A DNA stretch of 64,000 bases from V1-33 sp964523105. GTDB taxonomy: Bacteria > Verrucomicrobiota > Verrucomicrobiia > Verrucomicrobiales > V1-33. Within the stretch, counting starts at the first letter, position 1. Every line of letters begins with the position of its first letter. The stretch is from assembly GCA_964523105.1 (NCBI GenBank), contig CAZFZN010000008.1, forward strand, positions 134,505 through 198,504. The letters are read 5' to 3'. The notes beneath the pieces are model-generated. The model was not told the origin of the DNA. It did no database searches and saw only the letters and a list, made by a program, of their open reading frames with translations. Below, piece after piece: positions 20,807 to 29,717 of the stretch. A program made the translations under genes and the position numbers.

Positions 20807-21331
20807 TCACGGCGGCGCCACATCCGCCCGCGTCGCGCTGTGGATGACATTGTTGCCGTCGGGATCGCGCCAGACGGAGACGAGCCAGGTCTCGCCGGGG
20901 CGCGGCTGCGGTCCGCCGAAAATGTACTGCTTGCCGCTGATGGTCATCGTGCCGGTCTCGCTCTTGGCGCGTTCCCCGGCCAGCAGGCTGGCTTCGTCCA
21001 TTTTCAAAATGCTCACCGGCGGAGCGGCGCCGGACGTGTGCTGACTGACGGTGAATTCCTTGACCCGTCCGAGCCAGAGCGCCACCGGAGCGCGCGGCTG
21101 CGTGCTTTTGGCGGACGCGATCTGTTCGGTCAGCGACTTCTTCAGCGCGGCGAGGTGCGGCACGTCGTCCAGCCGCCACTGCATTTGCCGGCGGCGGTTT
21201 TCCCGCACGAGAAAAACGGTCAGCCCGGCGGCGAGCAGCACTCCGGCGGCCAGCGCCCCCAGCAAAAAGCCCCGGGTGCGCCAGAACGGCGTTTCCGCGA
21301 GTGGATCGTGCAGCCGGCTGCGCGCGCTCAT
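20807..21331 (-). CDS. Single-pass membrane protein of unknown function
   Basis: 174 residues. A short basic N-terminus is followed by one clear transmembrane segment at about residues 19-43 (GFLLGALAAGVLLAAGLTVF) and an Arg-rich stop-transfer (RENRRRQ). The rest is a soluble domain of about 120 residues, probably outside the membrane, that I do not recognise. The start is the ATG at 21331, which shares its A with the TGA of the upstream sugar kinase gene (TGATG). The two are therefore almost certainly translationally coupled. An upstream in-frame ATG would give 33 more residues overlapping the kinase and is less likely. The hairpin at 20782-20800 may end the operon. Confidence 0.7.
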   Translation of the reverse strand: MSARSRLHDPLAETPFWRTRGFLLGALAAGVLLAAGLTVFLVRENRRRQMQWRLDDVPHLAALKKSLTEQIASAKSTQPRAPVALWLGRVKEFTVSQHTSGAAPPVSILKMDEASLLAGERAKSETGTMTISGKQYIFGGPQPRPGETWLVSVWRDPDGNNVIHSATRADVAPP

Positions 21332-22245
21332 CAGTGCGTCCAGGCGGTGAAGCGGCGGAAATCGGCCACGCGCGCCGCGGCTTCGTCTTTGGTCACAGCG
21401 GCGAGCCGCTTCACGCCAAACGATTCGCACGTGAAGCTCGCCACCACCGAGCCGCGCACCACCCCGCGCGCCAGATCGGAGAAACCAGGCTGCGCCTTGC
21501 CGGAGGCCGCAATGCTCCCGGCCATGCCGCCGGCAAAGGAATCGCCCGCGCCCGTGGGGTCGGCCACGCCGGTCAAGGGAAACGCCGGCGTGGCGAAAAA
21601 CGCGTTGTCAGGCCCGAACAACAGCGCGCCGTGCTCCCCCTTCTTCACCACCACGTGCCGCGGCCCCATTTCCATGAGCCGCCAGCCCGCAGTCACGAGA
21701 CTGTCCGCCTCCGTGAACATCTTCGCCTCGTCCTCGTTGATCACGAAAACATCCGCGCGCTTCATCACTTCCAGCAGTCCCGGCCGCGCGATGTTGATCC
21801 AAAGATCCATGCTGTCCGCGATCACAAACGGCCGCCCCTGCACCTGATCGAGCACCGCCAGCTGATTGTCAGGACTCATGTTCGCCAGCAGCACCACCTT
21901 GCTCGCCGCGGCGGCCGGCGTGAGCCGCGGCGCGAACTTCTCCAGCACGTCAATGGACACATCCAGCGTCTCCCGGTGGTTCATGTTTTCATGATAGCGC
22001 CCCGTCCAGCGGAAGGTCGTGCCTTCGGCAAATTCGATGTTCGCCGTATCGATGCCGCGGTCCTTCAACAGGTCGTGATGATGATCCGGAAAATCCTTCC
22101 CCACGATGGAGCACACCTGCACCGGCGATTCCAGCGAAGCCGCCAGCGAAGCATAACTGGCGCTGCCGCCGAGCAGTTCGTGGTGAACCTCCGTGGTGGT
22201 ATGAATGGAATCGAGCGCGACAGTGCCGGAAACGAGAATGGACAT
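21331..22245 (-). CDS. PfkB-family carbohydrate kinase
   Basis: 304 residues, the usual length for the ribokinase/PfkB family, which phosphorylates sugars or nucleosides in the cytoplasm with ATP. The N-terminal substrate-lid region is recognisable (GGSASYASLAAS). The C-terminal signature DPTGAGDSFAGG carries the anion-hole glycines and the catalytic Asp. The substrate cannot be read from the sequence; sequences of this type are often annotated only as 'PfkB domain sugar kinase'. The gene is first of a two-gene minus-strand unit; its stop overlaps the start of the downstream membrane protein gene by one base. Confidence 0.85.
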   Translation of the reverse strand: MSILVSGTVALDSIHTTTEVHHELLGGSASYASLAASLESPVQVCSIVGKDFPDHHHDLLKDRGIDTANIEFAEGTTFRWTGRYHENMNHRETLDVSIDVLEKFAPRLTPAAAASKVVLLANMSPDNQLAVLDQVQGRPFVIADSMDLWINIARPGLLEVMKRADVFVINEDEAKMFTEADSLVTAGWRLMEMGPRHVVVKKGEHGALLFGPDNAFFATPAFPLTGVADPTGAGDSFAGGMAGSIAASGKAQPGFSDLARGVVRGSVVASFTCESFGVKRLAAVTKDEAAARVADFRRFTAWTH

Positions 22246-22719
22246 TGGAAAAAGGCCGCGCCCATAACCGCCCCCGCGCCGGTGTTCAAGGTGGAATGCC
22301 CCCCGCCCAACATCCCCTCAGCCCGGAAAGCCGCCGGCTTCGGCACTTCCCCTCCCCGCAAACTCCCGGCTCACCCGCCAAACCAAAAAGCCGCGCCGGC
22401 ACCGGGCCCCTTCAGCCAGCACGACCCTCCGCACCGTTGACCACGCCATGAGACTATTTTCTTCCGCAGCCGGATCACGGGGCCGATGAACGGCATTCCT
22501 GTTTCCAACCTCAACGCGGCCCCGCGATCCGCCTGCGGTCGCGGGTTCAGGCTTCCTGTCATCGCGGCGACTGCGGCCAGCTGTAGCACGGGCAACCTGC
22601 CCGGGTTTGCCTCCGCCACCTCCTCCTGCGCGGCTGAGGGTGCCGCAGCACGCTGCACATGCCCCGCCCACCATGCAGATTCGTTCGGCAGACACACCGG
22701 ATAGGCAGAGCAATACAAA
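22246..22719. other. Non-coding stretch between the PfkB gene and the CRISPR array
   Basis: About 470 bp with no supported gene; the open frames in it are short and GC-driven. It must hold the promoter of the PfkB gene (minus). If the array has a leader on its left side, it would be here, but I see no good -35/-10 pair or AT-rich leader. Confidence 0.4.
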
Positions 22720-24670
22720 CACCGCGCATCATGCACCGGCGGGGGTGGATAGAGTGCCATTCAGAATCTGGTGGCCGACTGGTGGGTTTTGACTTCCCCT
22801 CCCGGCGGGGGTGGATAGAGTGGCCAGCTTTCTCACGGCGGGGAAGGCGTCGTTTTGACTTCCCCTCCCGGCGGGGGTGGGATAGAGTGCGCGTCGCGGA
22901 ATTCCTCCGGCCACTCTTGTTTTGACTTCCCCTCCCGGCGGGGGTGGATAGAGTCTGCTGGGCGGTGAGGAGCTGCGGCTCCCGGTTTTGACTTCCCCTC
23001 CCGGCGGGGGTGGATAGAGTCTCACGCCGCTGGCGCCGTGATAGACGCCAGTTTTGACTTCCCCTCCCGGCGGGGGTGGATAGAGTCTGTCGTCGCCCGG
23101 GCGCGGCCTATGTGGAGTTTTGACTTCCCCTCCCGGCGGGGGTGGATAGAGTCACGCACGGAGCCATCGCCTCAATTTGCTTGTTTTGACTTCCCCTCCC
23201 GGCGGGGGTGGATAGAGTTAGTTACTACGGAGTCAACGGCGACGCCTAGTTTTGACTTCCCCTCCCGGCGGGGGTGGATAGAGTCACCATCTACGCCACC
23301 TTCATGGACGCCGCGTTTTGACTTCCCCTCCCGGCGGGGGTGGATAGAGTGCATCGATGATTCGTGACAGTGCCCCGATCGTTTTGACTTCCCCTCCCGG
23401 CGGGGGTGGATAGAGTCTTAGTGCGCTTCTTGCCCTCCCACTCAGTGTTTTGACTTCCCCTCCCGGCGGGGGTGGATAGAGTGGTGCTGCGCTGCAGGGC
23501 GACTTTGATCTTGTTTTGACTTCCCCTCCCGGCGGGGGTGGATAGAGTCCAACCCCACTGGCACCGACGTGAGCTGGAGTTTTGACTTCCCCTCCCGGCG
23601 GGGGTGGATAGAGTGATTACCTCGCGCTTCAAGAGGCCGCGCTGGTTTTGACTTCCCCTCCCGGCGGGGGTGGATAGAGTCATCGGGTCGATGCCGTGAT
23701 GCACGGCGGCGTTTTGACTTCCCCTCCCGGCGGGGGTGGATAGAGTGGCGTCTATTGCGGCGTCACCGCCGGCAGCGTTTTGACTTCCCCTCCCGGCGGG
23801 GGTGGATAGAGTTCCCGCAACCGCCGAGTGCCCGGACTCTGTGTTTTGACTTCCCCTCCCGGCGGGGGTGGATAGAGTCACCACGGCTGGACGGCCGCAC
23901 CATCGACTGTTTTGACTTCCCCTCCCGGCGGGGGTGGATAGAGTTGTCCCCTGGGCCTGAGCGGGCTAAGCTTAGTTTTGACTTCCCCTCCCGGCGGGGG
24001 TGGATAGAGTGTGACCCTCACAAACTGAGTCTTGCCCAGCGTTTTGACTTCCCCTCCCGGCGGGGGTGGATAGAGTGGTCGCGTCGCTGGTGTTGTCCAC
24101 GTTGCCGTTTTGACTTCCCCTCCCGGCGGGGGTGGATAGAGTCTCGCCGTCGCCCTCAAGCTGCTGCGGCAGGTTTTGACTTCCCCTCCCGGCGGGGGTG
24201 GATAGAGTGCGGTAGGCGTCCACCATGCCGGCCACGGCGTTTTGACTTCCCCTCCCGGCGGGGGTGGATAGAGTGCGCGCGAATTCCACAAAGTACTCCA
24301 CCGCGTTTTGACTTCCCCTCCCGGCGGGGGTGGATAGAGTCCGCTCAAGCAGTACATGAAGGCGTTCGAAGTTTTGACTTCCCCTCCCGGCGGGGGTGGA
24401 TAGAGTTCGGACGCCGGTGCGAGCACGACCATCGGGGTTTTGACTTCCCCTCCCGGCGGGGGTGGATAGAGTCCGGCCCGAGCGCGGAGCGCTCGCTTGC
24501 GCGTTTTGACTTCCCCTCCCGGCGGGGGTGGATAGAGTACGCCGGCCTGCCCACCGGCGTTTATATCAGTTTTGACTTCCCCTCCCGGCGGGGGTGGATA
24601 GAGTGAGGCCTGGACGCGGGAGCGGAAGGCGCGGGTTTTGACTTCCCCTCCCGGCGGGGGTGGATAGAGT
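22720..24670 (+). CRISPR. Type II-C CRISPR array: 29 full repeats, 1 decayed repeat, 29 spacers
   Basis: The repeat is 36 bp, starting GTTTTGACTTCCCC and ending GGGGGTGGATAGAGT. Full copies run from 22786 to 24670 in strict 66-bp steps, so all 29 spacers are exactly 30 nt. The second full repeat (22852-22888) has one extra G (GGTGGGATAG) and is 37 bp. The first copy (22720-22755) keeps only its right 20 bases, which marks the old, decayed end. The crRNA strand is set by the neighbouring tracrRNA anti-repeat, which pairs with the plus-strand repeat. New spacers would by the usual rule enter at the intact right end, next to the tracrRNA and cas genes. No spacer was found to match the rest of the window. 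Confidence 0.98.
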
Positions 24671-24674
24671 TGGT

Positions 24675-24703
24675 TTGACAAAAGTGCTTCATTCGCACAG
24701 AGT
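24675..24703 (+). promoter_or_regulatory. Candidate tracrRNA promoter
   Basis: A perfect TTGACA (24675-24680) lies 4 nt after the last repeat and is followed, 17 nt later, by CAGAGT (24698-24703) as a weak -10. Transcription would begin near 24710, just before the anti-repeat. That position fits well even though the -10 is poor. Confidence 0.5.
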
Positions 24704-24709
24704 TGAACC

Positions 24710-24805
24710 CTCTCTATCCATCCTCGCCGGGAAAGATTCAGGGAAGTCTTAACTGATTCGGAGCCAATCGGACCACTGCCTCGCACGTCCGGTTGGCTCC
24801 TATTT
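24710..24805 (+). ncRNA. tracrRNA
   Basis: Bases 24712-24732 are complementary to the right part of the repeat over 21 positions with only two G-U pairs. After an 8-nt bulge, 24741-24753 pairs with the repeat's first 13 bases, GTTTTGACTTCCC, except for two U-U mismatches. This is the standard type II repeat:anti-repeat duplex with an asymmetric bulge. Downstream a 14-bp stem (24760-24773 GGAGCCAATCGGAC with 24787-24800, one G-U) with a 13-nt loop, followed by TATTTAGCTCTT, forms the 3' hairpin and likely terminator. It ends 10 nt short of the cas2 stop codon and is convergent to the cas genes. The exact ends are inferred. Confidence 0.85.
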
Positions 24806-24810
24806 AGCTC

Positions 24811-25167
24811 TTACCAAAACTCCGCCTGGGCCGGAAGTTCGAGTTCCATTTGCCTGTTGCCCTGCTCGAAGTCCTTCCCGGTAATGCATTCGCCTTTGGT
24901 CCACTGCCAGTCGGTCAGAAAAAGCATCCGCACATTGCCGGCCTCGGGTACGAAGGAACGCAGCCGCTCGCGGTGCTTCTCCATGCGGTCCAGATCGGAA
25001 CAGGCGCGGGCATAGACGCTGAACTGCACCATGAGGTAGCCGTCATCCAGCAGCGCATTGCGAAAGTCCGTCGCCGTCTTGCGCTGCTTTTTGGTCAGCA
25101 CAGGCAAATCAAACATGACGAGGAGCCAGCCCATTTTGAACGGAGATTTCTTGTCCAGCGAGAGCAT
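24811..25167 (-). CDS. cas2: CRISPR-associated endonuclease Cas2
   Basis: 118 residues, in the normal Cas2 range. Cas2 is the dimeric centre of the Cas1-Cas2 integrase that inserts new spacers. The ferredoxin-like first strand LLVMFDLPV carries the conserved Asp at about residue 20. The RNA/DNA-binding strands that follow (DGYLMVQFSVYAR) are also typical. The ATG at 25167 lies 3 nt after the cas1 stop, so the two genes are co-translated. It is the last cas gene; its stop faces the tracrRNA terminator. No csn2 or cas4 follows, which supports subtype II-C. Confidence 0.95.
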   Translation of the reverse strand: MLSLDKKSPFKMGWLLVMFDLPVLTKKQRKTATDFRNALLDDGYLMVQFSVYARACSDLDRMEKHRERLRSFVPEAGNVRMLFLTDWQWTKGECITGKDFEQGNRQMELELPAQAEFW

Positions 25168-25170
25168 GGG

Positions 25171-26067
25171 TCAGGCAGCGACGGCGGGCACCCAGAGCGG
25201 CTCGGCGCTCAGGTCCGCATAACAGCGCGCCAGCGTGGAGGCGGACTTGTCCAGCGCATCCATCAGTTTGAGAGAAAAGCGTTCGTGATGCACCCGGTGC
25301 TCACGCAGTTTGCCGCCAATGAAGCGTGCCCATTTCTCCTCCGTGATCTCCTCGCTCACCATAAACTCCGCCAGCAGACAGTCCACGAAAGGGCGATACG
25401 GCTCCATCACATCATAGACCAGCGGCGCAGAACGATAGCGCGGCATGTGGCATACTCCGAGTAGCGGATTCAACCCATGTATCAATAGAGCGCGATGCAC
25501 GAGTGTGGCCAGCACGGTATAGCCGTAGTTGAGCATCCGGTTGGGCGGCGTATTCAGCCGGCGGTCCCGCCGCGTGCCGCTCCAGCCGATGCTAGGAAAG
25601 TAAAGCTGCCAGTATTCCCGGGCACAGTTGCTCTCATCCACCTTCTTCGTTTTCAGTGCGCGCTCCAAATAAGCGGAAAACTGCTCGTGCCGCTTCAGCA
25701 CTTCCAACTGATTCCGGGTCTTGCCCAGCAGCAGCCGGTTCCAGATGGATTGATTCAGCCGCGCCGGGCGGTCGGTCTGATGCAGAAACGTGCGAGTGTC
25801 CACGATGCGCGGCAGCGGCGCTGTCACGCCGCACGGCTCGTACTTCTCATTGCAGTGGAGAATGATGGCCTCCGTCTCCAACAGCGCCGCGATGGCATTT
25901 GATGTGAGCGTCACCCCGCGGGCCGCAATTACCACGGCCCGGATGTCCTCAAGCGGCATCCGCTTCTCCCCCAGCCCGGTCTCGGCGGGCGGACGGCACG
26001 TCAGAAACCCCCGGTCCTTCCCGAGAATCGCCCCGTGCTGGAGTATGTGCAGGACGTGATACGACAT
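25171..26067 (-). CDS. cas1: CRISPR-associated integrase Cas1 (type II)
   Basis: 298 residues, matching type II Cas1. It catalyses the nucleophilic attacks that join new spacers to the repeat. The metal-binding residues are present: Glu151 in NCAREYWQLYF, His207 in GVCHMPRYRS, and the D-x-x-E of YDVMEPYRP (about Asp219/Glu222). The ATG at 26067 is the natural start (MSYHVLHILQHGAIL). It sits between cas9, from which it is separated by a 324-bp gap containing a palindromic element, and cas2, only 3 nt away. Because of that gap it may need its own promoter. Confidence 0.96.
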   Translation of the reverse strand: MSYHVLHILQHGAILGKDRGFLTCRPPAETGLGEKRMPLEDIRAVVIAARGVTLTSNAIAALLETEAIILHCNEKYEPCGVTAPLPRIVDTRTFLHQTDRPARLNQSIWNRLLLGKTRNQLEVLKRHEQFSAYLERALKTKKVDESNCAREYWQLYFPSIGWSGTRRDRRLNTPPNRMLNYGYTVLATLVHRALLIHGLNPLLGVCHMPRYRSAPLVYDVMEPYRPFVDCLLAEFMVSEEITEEKWARFIGGKLREHRVHHERFSLKLMDALDKSASTLARCYADLSAEPLWVPAVAA

Positions 26068-26154
26068 GGCTGGCGCATGGTTTGTTTATAGTAATTATAA
26101 ACCCGGCCTACGCATCCGCCAGGCATTTGATCCGTTACAGACAACCATTCTCAC

Positions 26155-26391
26155 CCCCGGAGGGGGCACAGAGGGTAGCGGGTGGTGGAGCGAGTCCGGA
26201 GCGGAACCACCGGTAATCCAGCCCCAAAAACACCGGCGCTCCGGCAGGAGCGCGAGAATCATGTGGCGTGATGACGGCAACGGACGGGCGTTTCTCGCGC
26301 CCCGCCGGGGCGCACATGGTTTTGGATTCGTTTCCGGTGGTTCCGCGTTGCTCCACCACCGGCTAATTTCTGTCGAGCCTCCGGCTCCCTC
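26155..26391. repeat. Large imperfect palindromic element between cas9 and cas1
   Basis: The outer arms match as inverted repeats: GGTGGTGGAGCGAGTCCGGAG.. on the left and ..GCTCCACCACCGGCTAATTTC on the right. Inner arms lie around 26235-26262 and 26288-26312. The same design and sequence (GGCTAATTTCTG, GGCCTCCGG) recur at 52297-52511, so it is a dispersed family. It has no coding capacity. It ends exactly at the cas9 stop codon. Confidence 0.75.
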
Positions 26392-29300
26392 TCATCTCTT
26401 CACCCTGTGAAATCCTGCAGGTAATAACTTCTTCAATGGCACGTCGTCGAACTTCAATCCCTTTGCGGAGGTAAATGAAGCACGCCCGTCACTTTGCAGG
26501 GTGTTTAAGGTGTATTTTCCTGGAGGGATTTCCTTGTTTGAGTGAGTCGCAGACTCTGTCAATTCTATGCAGCACATCGTTTGGAAATAGCCGACAAGCT
26601 CCACGAAATCTTGCAAGGCACGCACTCTTTTAATAACCTGTGCTCTCGACTCAAACACCAGCACAGGAACTACCCGAGGATCACCGCCTCGGTCAATATA
26701 GACAGCTTGCCCTTGATGTCCTTCTTTGGAGGTCCTCCACGCGCCGCTTCCGTCCTTAGACATATCCAAATAATTAGCCATGTTGGGCTTGTTCGACTGC
26801 CGCATCGCTTTCTTCACCCTTGGCCCCTCGTCATGGAGCCGAAGCTGAGCAGCAAACTCACGCCATTGTGCCTCGCTTGGATCTGAACGTGCGAAGTCTG
26901 CGATCTGTCTCGCAAGGGACTCATCCAGCAACTCTTTGGCCTGCTTAAGCAATCTCTTGGACGAGAAATCCTTCAATATCCCGTCGGGGGTTTCGCTGCC
27001 AAATCCTAGTTTTTTGACCTCAAAACGCGATGCGGCAATTGGTACTGAATTCACGAGTCGTCTCGCATAAATTGTGTCCCGCAGCACGGGCCTGCGAAAA
27101 GCAAGGAACTTGGGCTCTACCTGATCAAGATATCCGCGAATGAAATCCCGATGCACACCGTCCGGCAGCTTCACGTTCACTTGTTTGGTCGGATTGGAAG
27201 TCCACTGCGGCAGGAACGAGAGCACCATCGCATCGAGCGCGTGGTGGCGTTTGTCGGCACGGCACTTCTTGTCAATCTCCGACTCTACTTTAGCATCGCC
27301 CTCACCTTTTAGCTTTTCCTCCAGCGCAGCGATGTCCTGACCGAGCAGGGAGTTGAGTCCGTACTTGCGGCGCACGCGGGCGGTGAGTCCGCCCGGCAGC
27401 ACGACGACGCGGCGCTCGCCACCGGCAAAGTTGCGCGGCCATCCAAAGAACAGACAGACCACCATCTGCGCGAGGCGTGCGATCCATGCCGTCTCGGCCA
27501 GCGTTTGATACCGAGTCACCTGCTCCGGCGCATCCTGCTGCGTGAGCAGCCGCACCTTTTTTGCGCGCAGTTGAAACGTGCGCCCGCGGACCCGCTCCAC
27601 ATAGCCATCCCAGCCGCTGCGGTGATCTTCATGGAACCACTGCCAAGGGGTCCGTTTGCCTTTGGCGGAATTGCAGGTCGAGCAGCAGAGGGCAAAATTC
27701 CAGTAAGCTCCAGGACCTCCCATCTGGTCCGGGACGATGTGGTCAAGGTGCAGGTTCGGCAGGTCTTTGAGGCCGATTTGTGTCTCACAGTACATGCAGT
27801 GTCCTCCCTGGTCCTTCATCAATTGATAGCGCAGACCATCGCGGCCCGCCCCGGCTTCTTTACGGGCCTCGGCGCGGGCTTCGCGGCGCTCTTTCTGGAA
27901 CTTCGCCAGTTCAATTTTAGCTTTTGACCCCATGAAGTCCTCGCGTACGAACTCAATGGCCACATGGTCCGGCGTCTTGTACTCCTGATGCAACTCACGG
28001 AGCAGCTTCCAGAACATTTCGAGCCGGTGGCGCACCACGGGACTGTTCTGCCGCCCGATGAGGGCGCGGATCTTGGCATCGGCAGTTTGGCCGGCGTTAT
28101 CCACGAATGAGAGCGATTCATCCGGCAGGTAGAAGTTGGCCCAGGTGGCGGCCTCCCCTCCGGATGAACGCACATTGAGAAGCCACTGGAGATCGCCGGG
28201 AACGAGGCCGCGCAGGGGATCAGCATTTCCATTCAATCCGGTAAGCTCCTCTGCATGCAATGCCTCCGGTGCCTTGCCGGAAAGAATCAGTTTCTTCACA
28301 AGTCGAAGCGCAGGTTTTGAGAACCGCGAACGCCCGGAGAGACGTGGTGGTTCTACTTCTGTCTGATTGGGCAGCAAGCCTACGCCACCGCTACGCTCCA
28401 CAATCTTTTGAAGCTGGGCCTTCGTCAGCTTGTAGGCTTCGGCATTTTTTTTAACCTGCACCTCCCGCTGCCTATCCTCAAAGATGGTGCGTATCTGTTC
28501 CAGCGTAAATCCGGCATCTTCGCCGCCCGCCAAAGCGAAACGGAAGTTCTTCAGCTTCATCAAAAAAGTCACTTCAGCCGGCAATAATGAATCCGGGTCG
28601 AACGAGGCGTCTTTCAATCGGCGCGGCTCGCACTTGGCGGCGTGGAAGCGCGGGATGAGGGCGCAACTGTCAATGGCCCGGTTGTCAAAGGTGGGAATCT
28701 TCTGCGCCAGCAAGCCCTGCCAGTCGGTTGCCTTGCCGCGGACCAGATCTACGCCAGTGCGCTCTTTGAAGGTCACGGCGGCCTTCCGATTGTTGTACGA
28801 AGCGTAGGGCGACTGCGCCGGCCCGTAGAGCAGATCATCGGCATGCGGCGTGAGCGCGGGCAGCTGTTTAACAGCCGCCGCGATGAGCGCCTGCAACTCG
28901 CTTTCCACGGCGCAGCGCAGGAAAATCAGGTTTTTTGCCGTACCGGCCTCGTGATTTTGACGAACAGCCGTTTTGTCAGGCGCATCCGAGTGCCACAGGC
29001 CCATGAGTTGCGCTTCGACATAGCAGGGAAAGCGGCAGCCGTCCGGCAGGGCGTCCACTTTGGCCTGAGCTTCGTTGGCGCGGGACATGGTGACCTTGGC
29101 TTCCGCATCCTCCGCTTTTGCATCGCCGCGCTCCTGCGCCTTCCATGGAATGTCCGGGTCGTAACCACGCTTCTGGATGGCGTTGTGGAGTGCTTTGAAG
29201 ATTTGCCACGGCTGGAGTTTCTGGCCCTGGAGCAGGCGGATCCGGAGCACGGCCCCGCAGTAACAAGTCTCCGCACCGGCGGCATCGGAGGGTGCGCCGT

Positions 29301-29643
29301 CTTTGCTGCGCCTGCCCTGTTGCGGCGGGAACTCGCGCTCAAGGCGATAATCGCCGGGCAATGTGCGCCACCTGCCATCCACCTTTTCCTGGCGGCGCCC
29401 GGTGAGGATGGCGTCCTGCAGCCCGGCACGGGCAAAACTGTCGCGCAGCCATTGCTCGCGGGCTTTGTGAGTGGCGCGGGTGCGCCACATGCGGCGGCGG
29501 GTGCGCGCGGCATCTATCGAGGCGAAGCCATCCGGGATGAGCAGCGAATCCACGTATTCAAATTTAAGCTCCTTGCGAACGGCAATGCCAAAGGAACCGG
29601 TGCCAATATCGAAAGACCAGATGTGCTCGGAGTGTGCGTTCAT
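26392..29643 (-). CDS. cas9: CRISPR-associated endonuclease Cas9 (type II-C)
   Basis: 1083 residues, a compact size typical of II-C. Cas9 uses crRNA and tracrRNA to cut both strands of matching DNA. RuvC-I is present with Asp12 (WSFDIGTGSFG). An Arg-rich bridge helix covers about residues 47-70. RuvC-II carries Glu564 (DHVAIEFVRE). The HNH domain (about 600-670) has the catalytic His635 (LHLDHIVPD) and two CxxC pairs (CMYC 616-619, CSTC 654-657) that suggest a structural zinc. RuvC-III has RHHALDAMV at about 800-806. All catalytic residues are intact, so the nuclease should be active. The ATG at 29643 starts MNAHSEHIW. A lipoprotein gene lies 74 nt upstream on the same strand. The PAM cannot be inferred. 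Confidence 0.97.
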   Translation of the reverse strand: MNAHSEHIWSFDIGTGSFGIAVRKELKFEYVDSLLIPDGFASIDAARTRRRMWRTRATHKAREQWLRDSFARAGLQDAILTGRRQEKVDGRWRTLPGDYRLEREFPPQQGRRSKDGAPSDAAGAETCYCGAVLRIRLLQGQKLQPWQIFKALHNAIQKRGYDPDIPWKAQERGDAKAEDAEAKVTMSRANEAQAKVDALPDGCRFPCYVEAQLMGLWHSDAPDKTAVRQNHEAGTAKNLIFLRCAVESELQALIAAAVKQLPALTPHADDLLYGPAQSPYASYNNRKAAVTFKERTGVDLVRGKATDWQGLLAQKIPTFDNRAIDSCALIPRFHAAKCEPRRLKDASFDPDSLLPAEVTFLMKLKNFRFALAGGEDAGFTLEQIRTIFEDRQREVQVKKNAEAYKLTKAQLQKIVERSGGVGLLPNQTEVEPPRLSGRSRFSKPALRLVKKLILSGKAPEALHAEELTGLNGNADPLRGLVPGDLQWLLNVRSSGGEAATWANFYLPDESLSFVDNAGQTADAKIRALIGRQNSPVVRHRLEMFWKLLRELHQEYKTPDHVAIEFVREDFMGSKAKIELAKFQKERREARAEARKEAGAGRDGLRYQLMKDQGGHCMYCETQIGLKDLPNLHLDHIVPDQMGGPGAYWNFALCCSTCNSAKGKRTPWQWFHEDHRSGWDGYVERVRGRTFQLRAKKVRLLTQQDAPEQVTRYQTLAETAWIARLAQMVVCLFFGWPRNFAGGERRVVVLPGGLTARVRRKYGLNSLLGQDIAALEEKLKGEGDAKVESEIDKKCRADKRHHALDAMVLSFLPQWTSNPTKQVNVKLPDGVHRDFIRGYLDQVEPKFLAFRRPVLRDTIYARRLVNSVPIAASRFEVKKLGFGSETPDGILKDFSSKRLLKQAKELLDESLARQIADFARSDPSEAQWREFAAQLRLHDEGPRVKKAMRQSNKPNMANYLDMSKDGSGAWRTSKEGHQGQAVYIDRGGDPRVVPVLVFESRAQVIKRVRALQDFVELVGYFQTMCCIELTESATHSNKEIPPGKYTLNTLQSDGRASFTSAKGLKFDDVPLKKLLPAGFHRVKR

Positions 29644-29717
29644 GGCGCGGGAATAACATACCGCCGTCGGGGAGGCAAAGTTTTCCTCACACCCGGGCGC
29701 GGGGTGCGGGGGGGCGA

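Noticed and set aside
22318..22722. 134-codon minus-strand frame between the PfkB gene and the array
   Set aside because: It overlaps the start of the CRISPR array, has low-complexity composition and no recognisable domain or ribosome site.
24407..24436. Spacer that might target the window itself near 20600
   Set aside because: Only about 15 contiguous bases are shared (CGGACGCCGGTGCGA), which is not enough for a protospacer in GC-rich DNA.
22729..24786. Open frames across the CRISPR array giving repeated FDFPSRRGWIE, LYPPPPGGEVKT or TLSTPAGRGSQN peptides
   Set aside because: They are translations of the repeat unit with spacers in between; no ribosome site or family.
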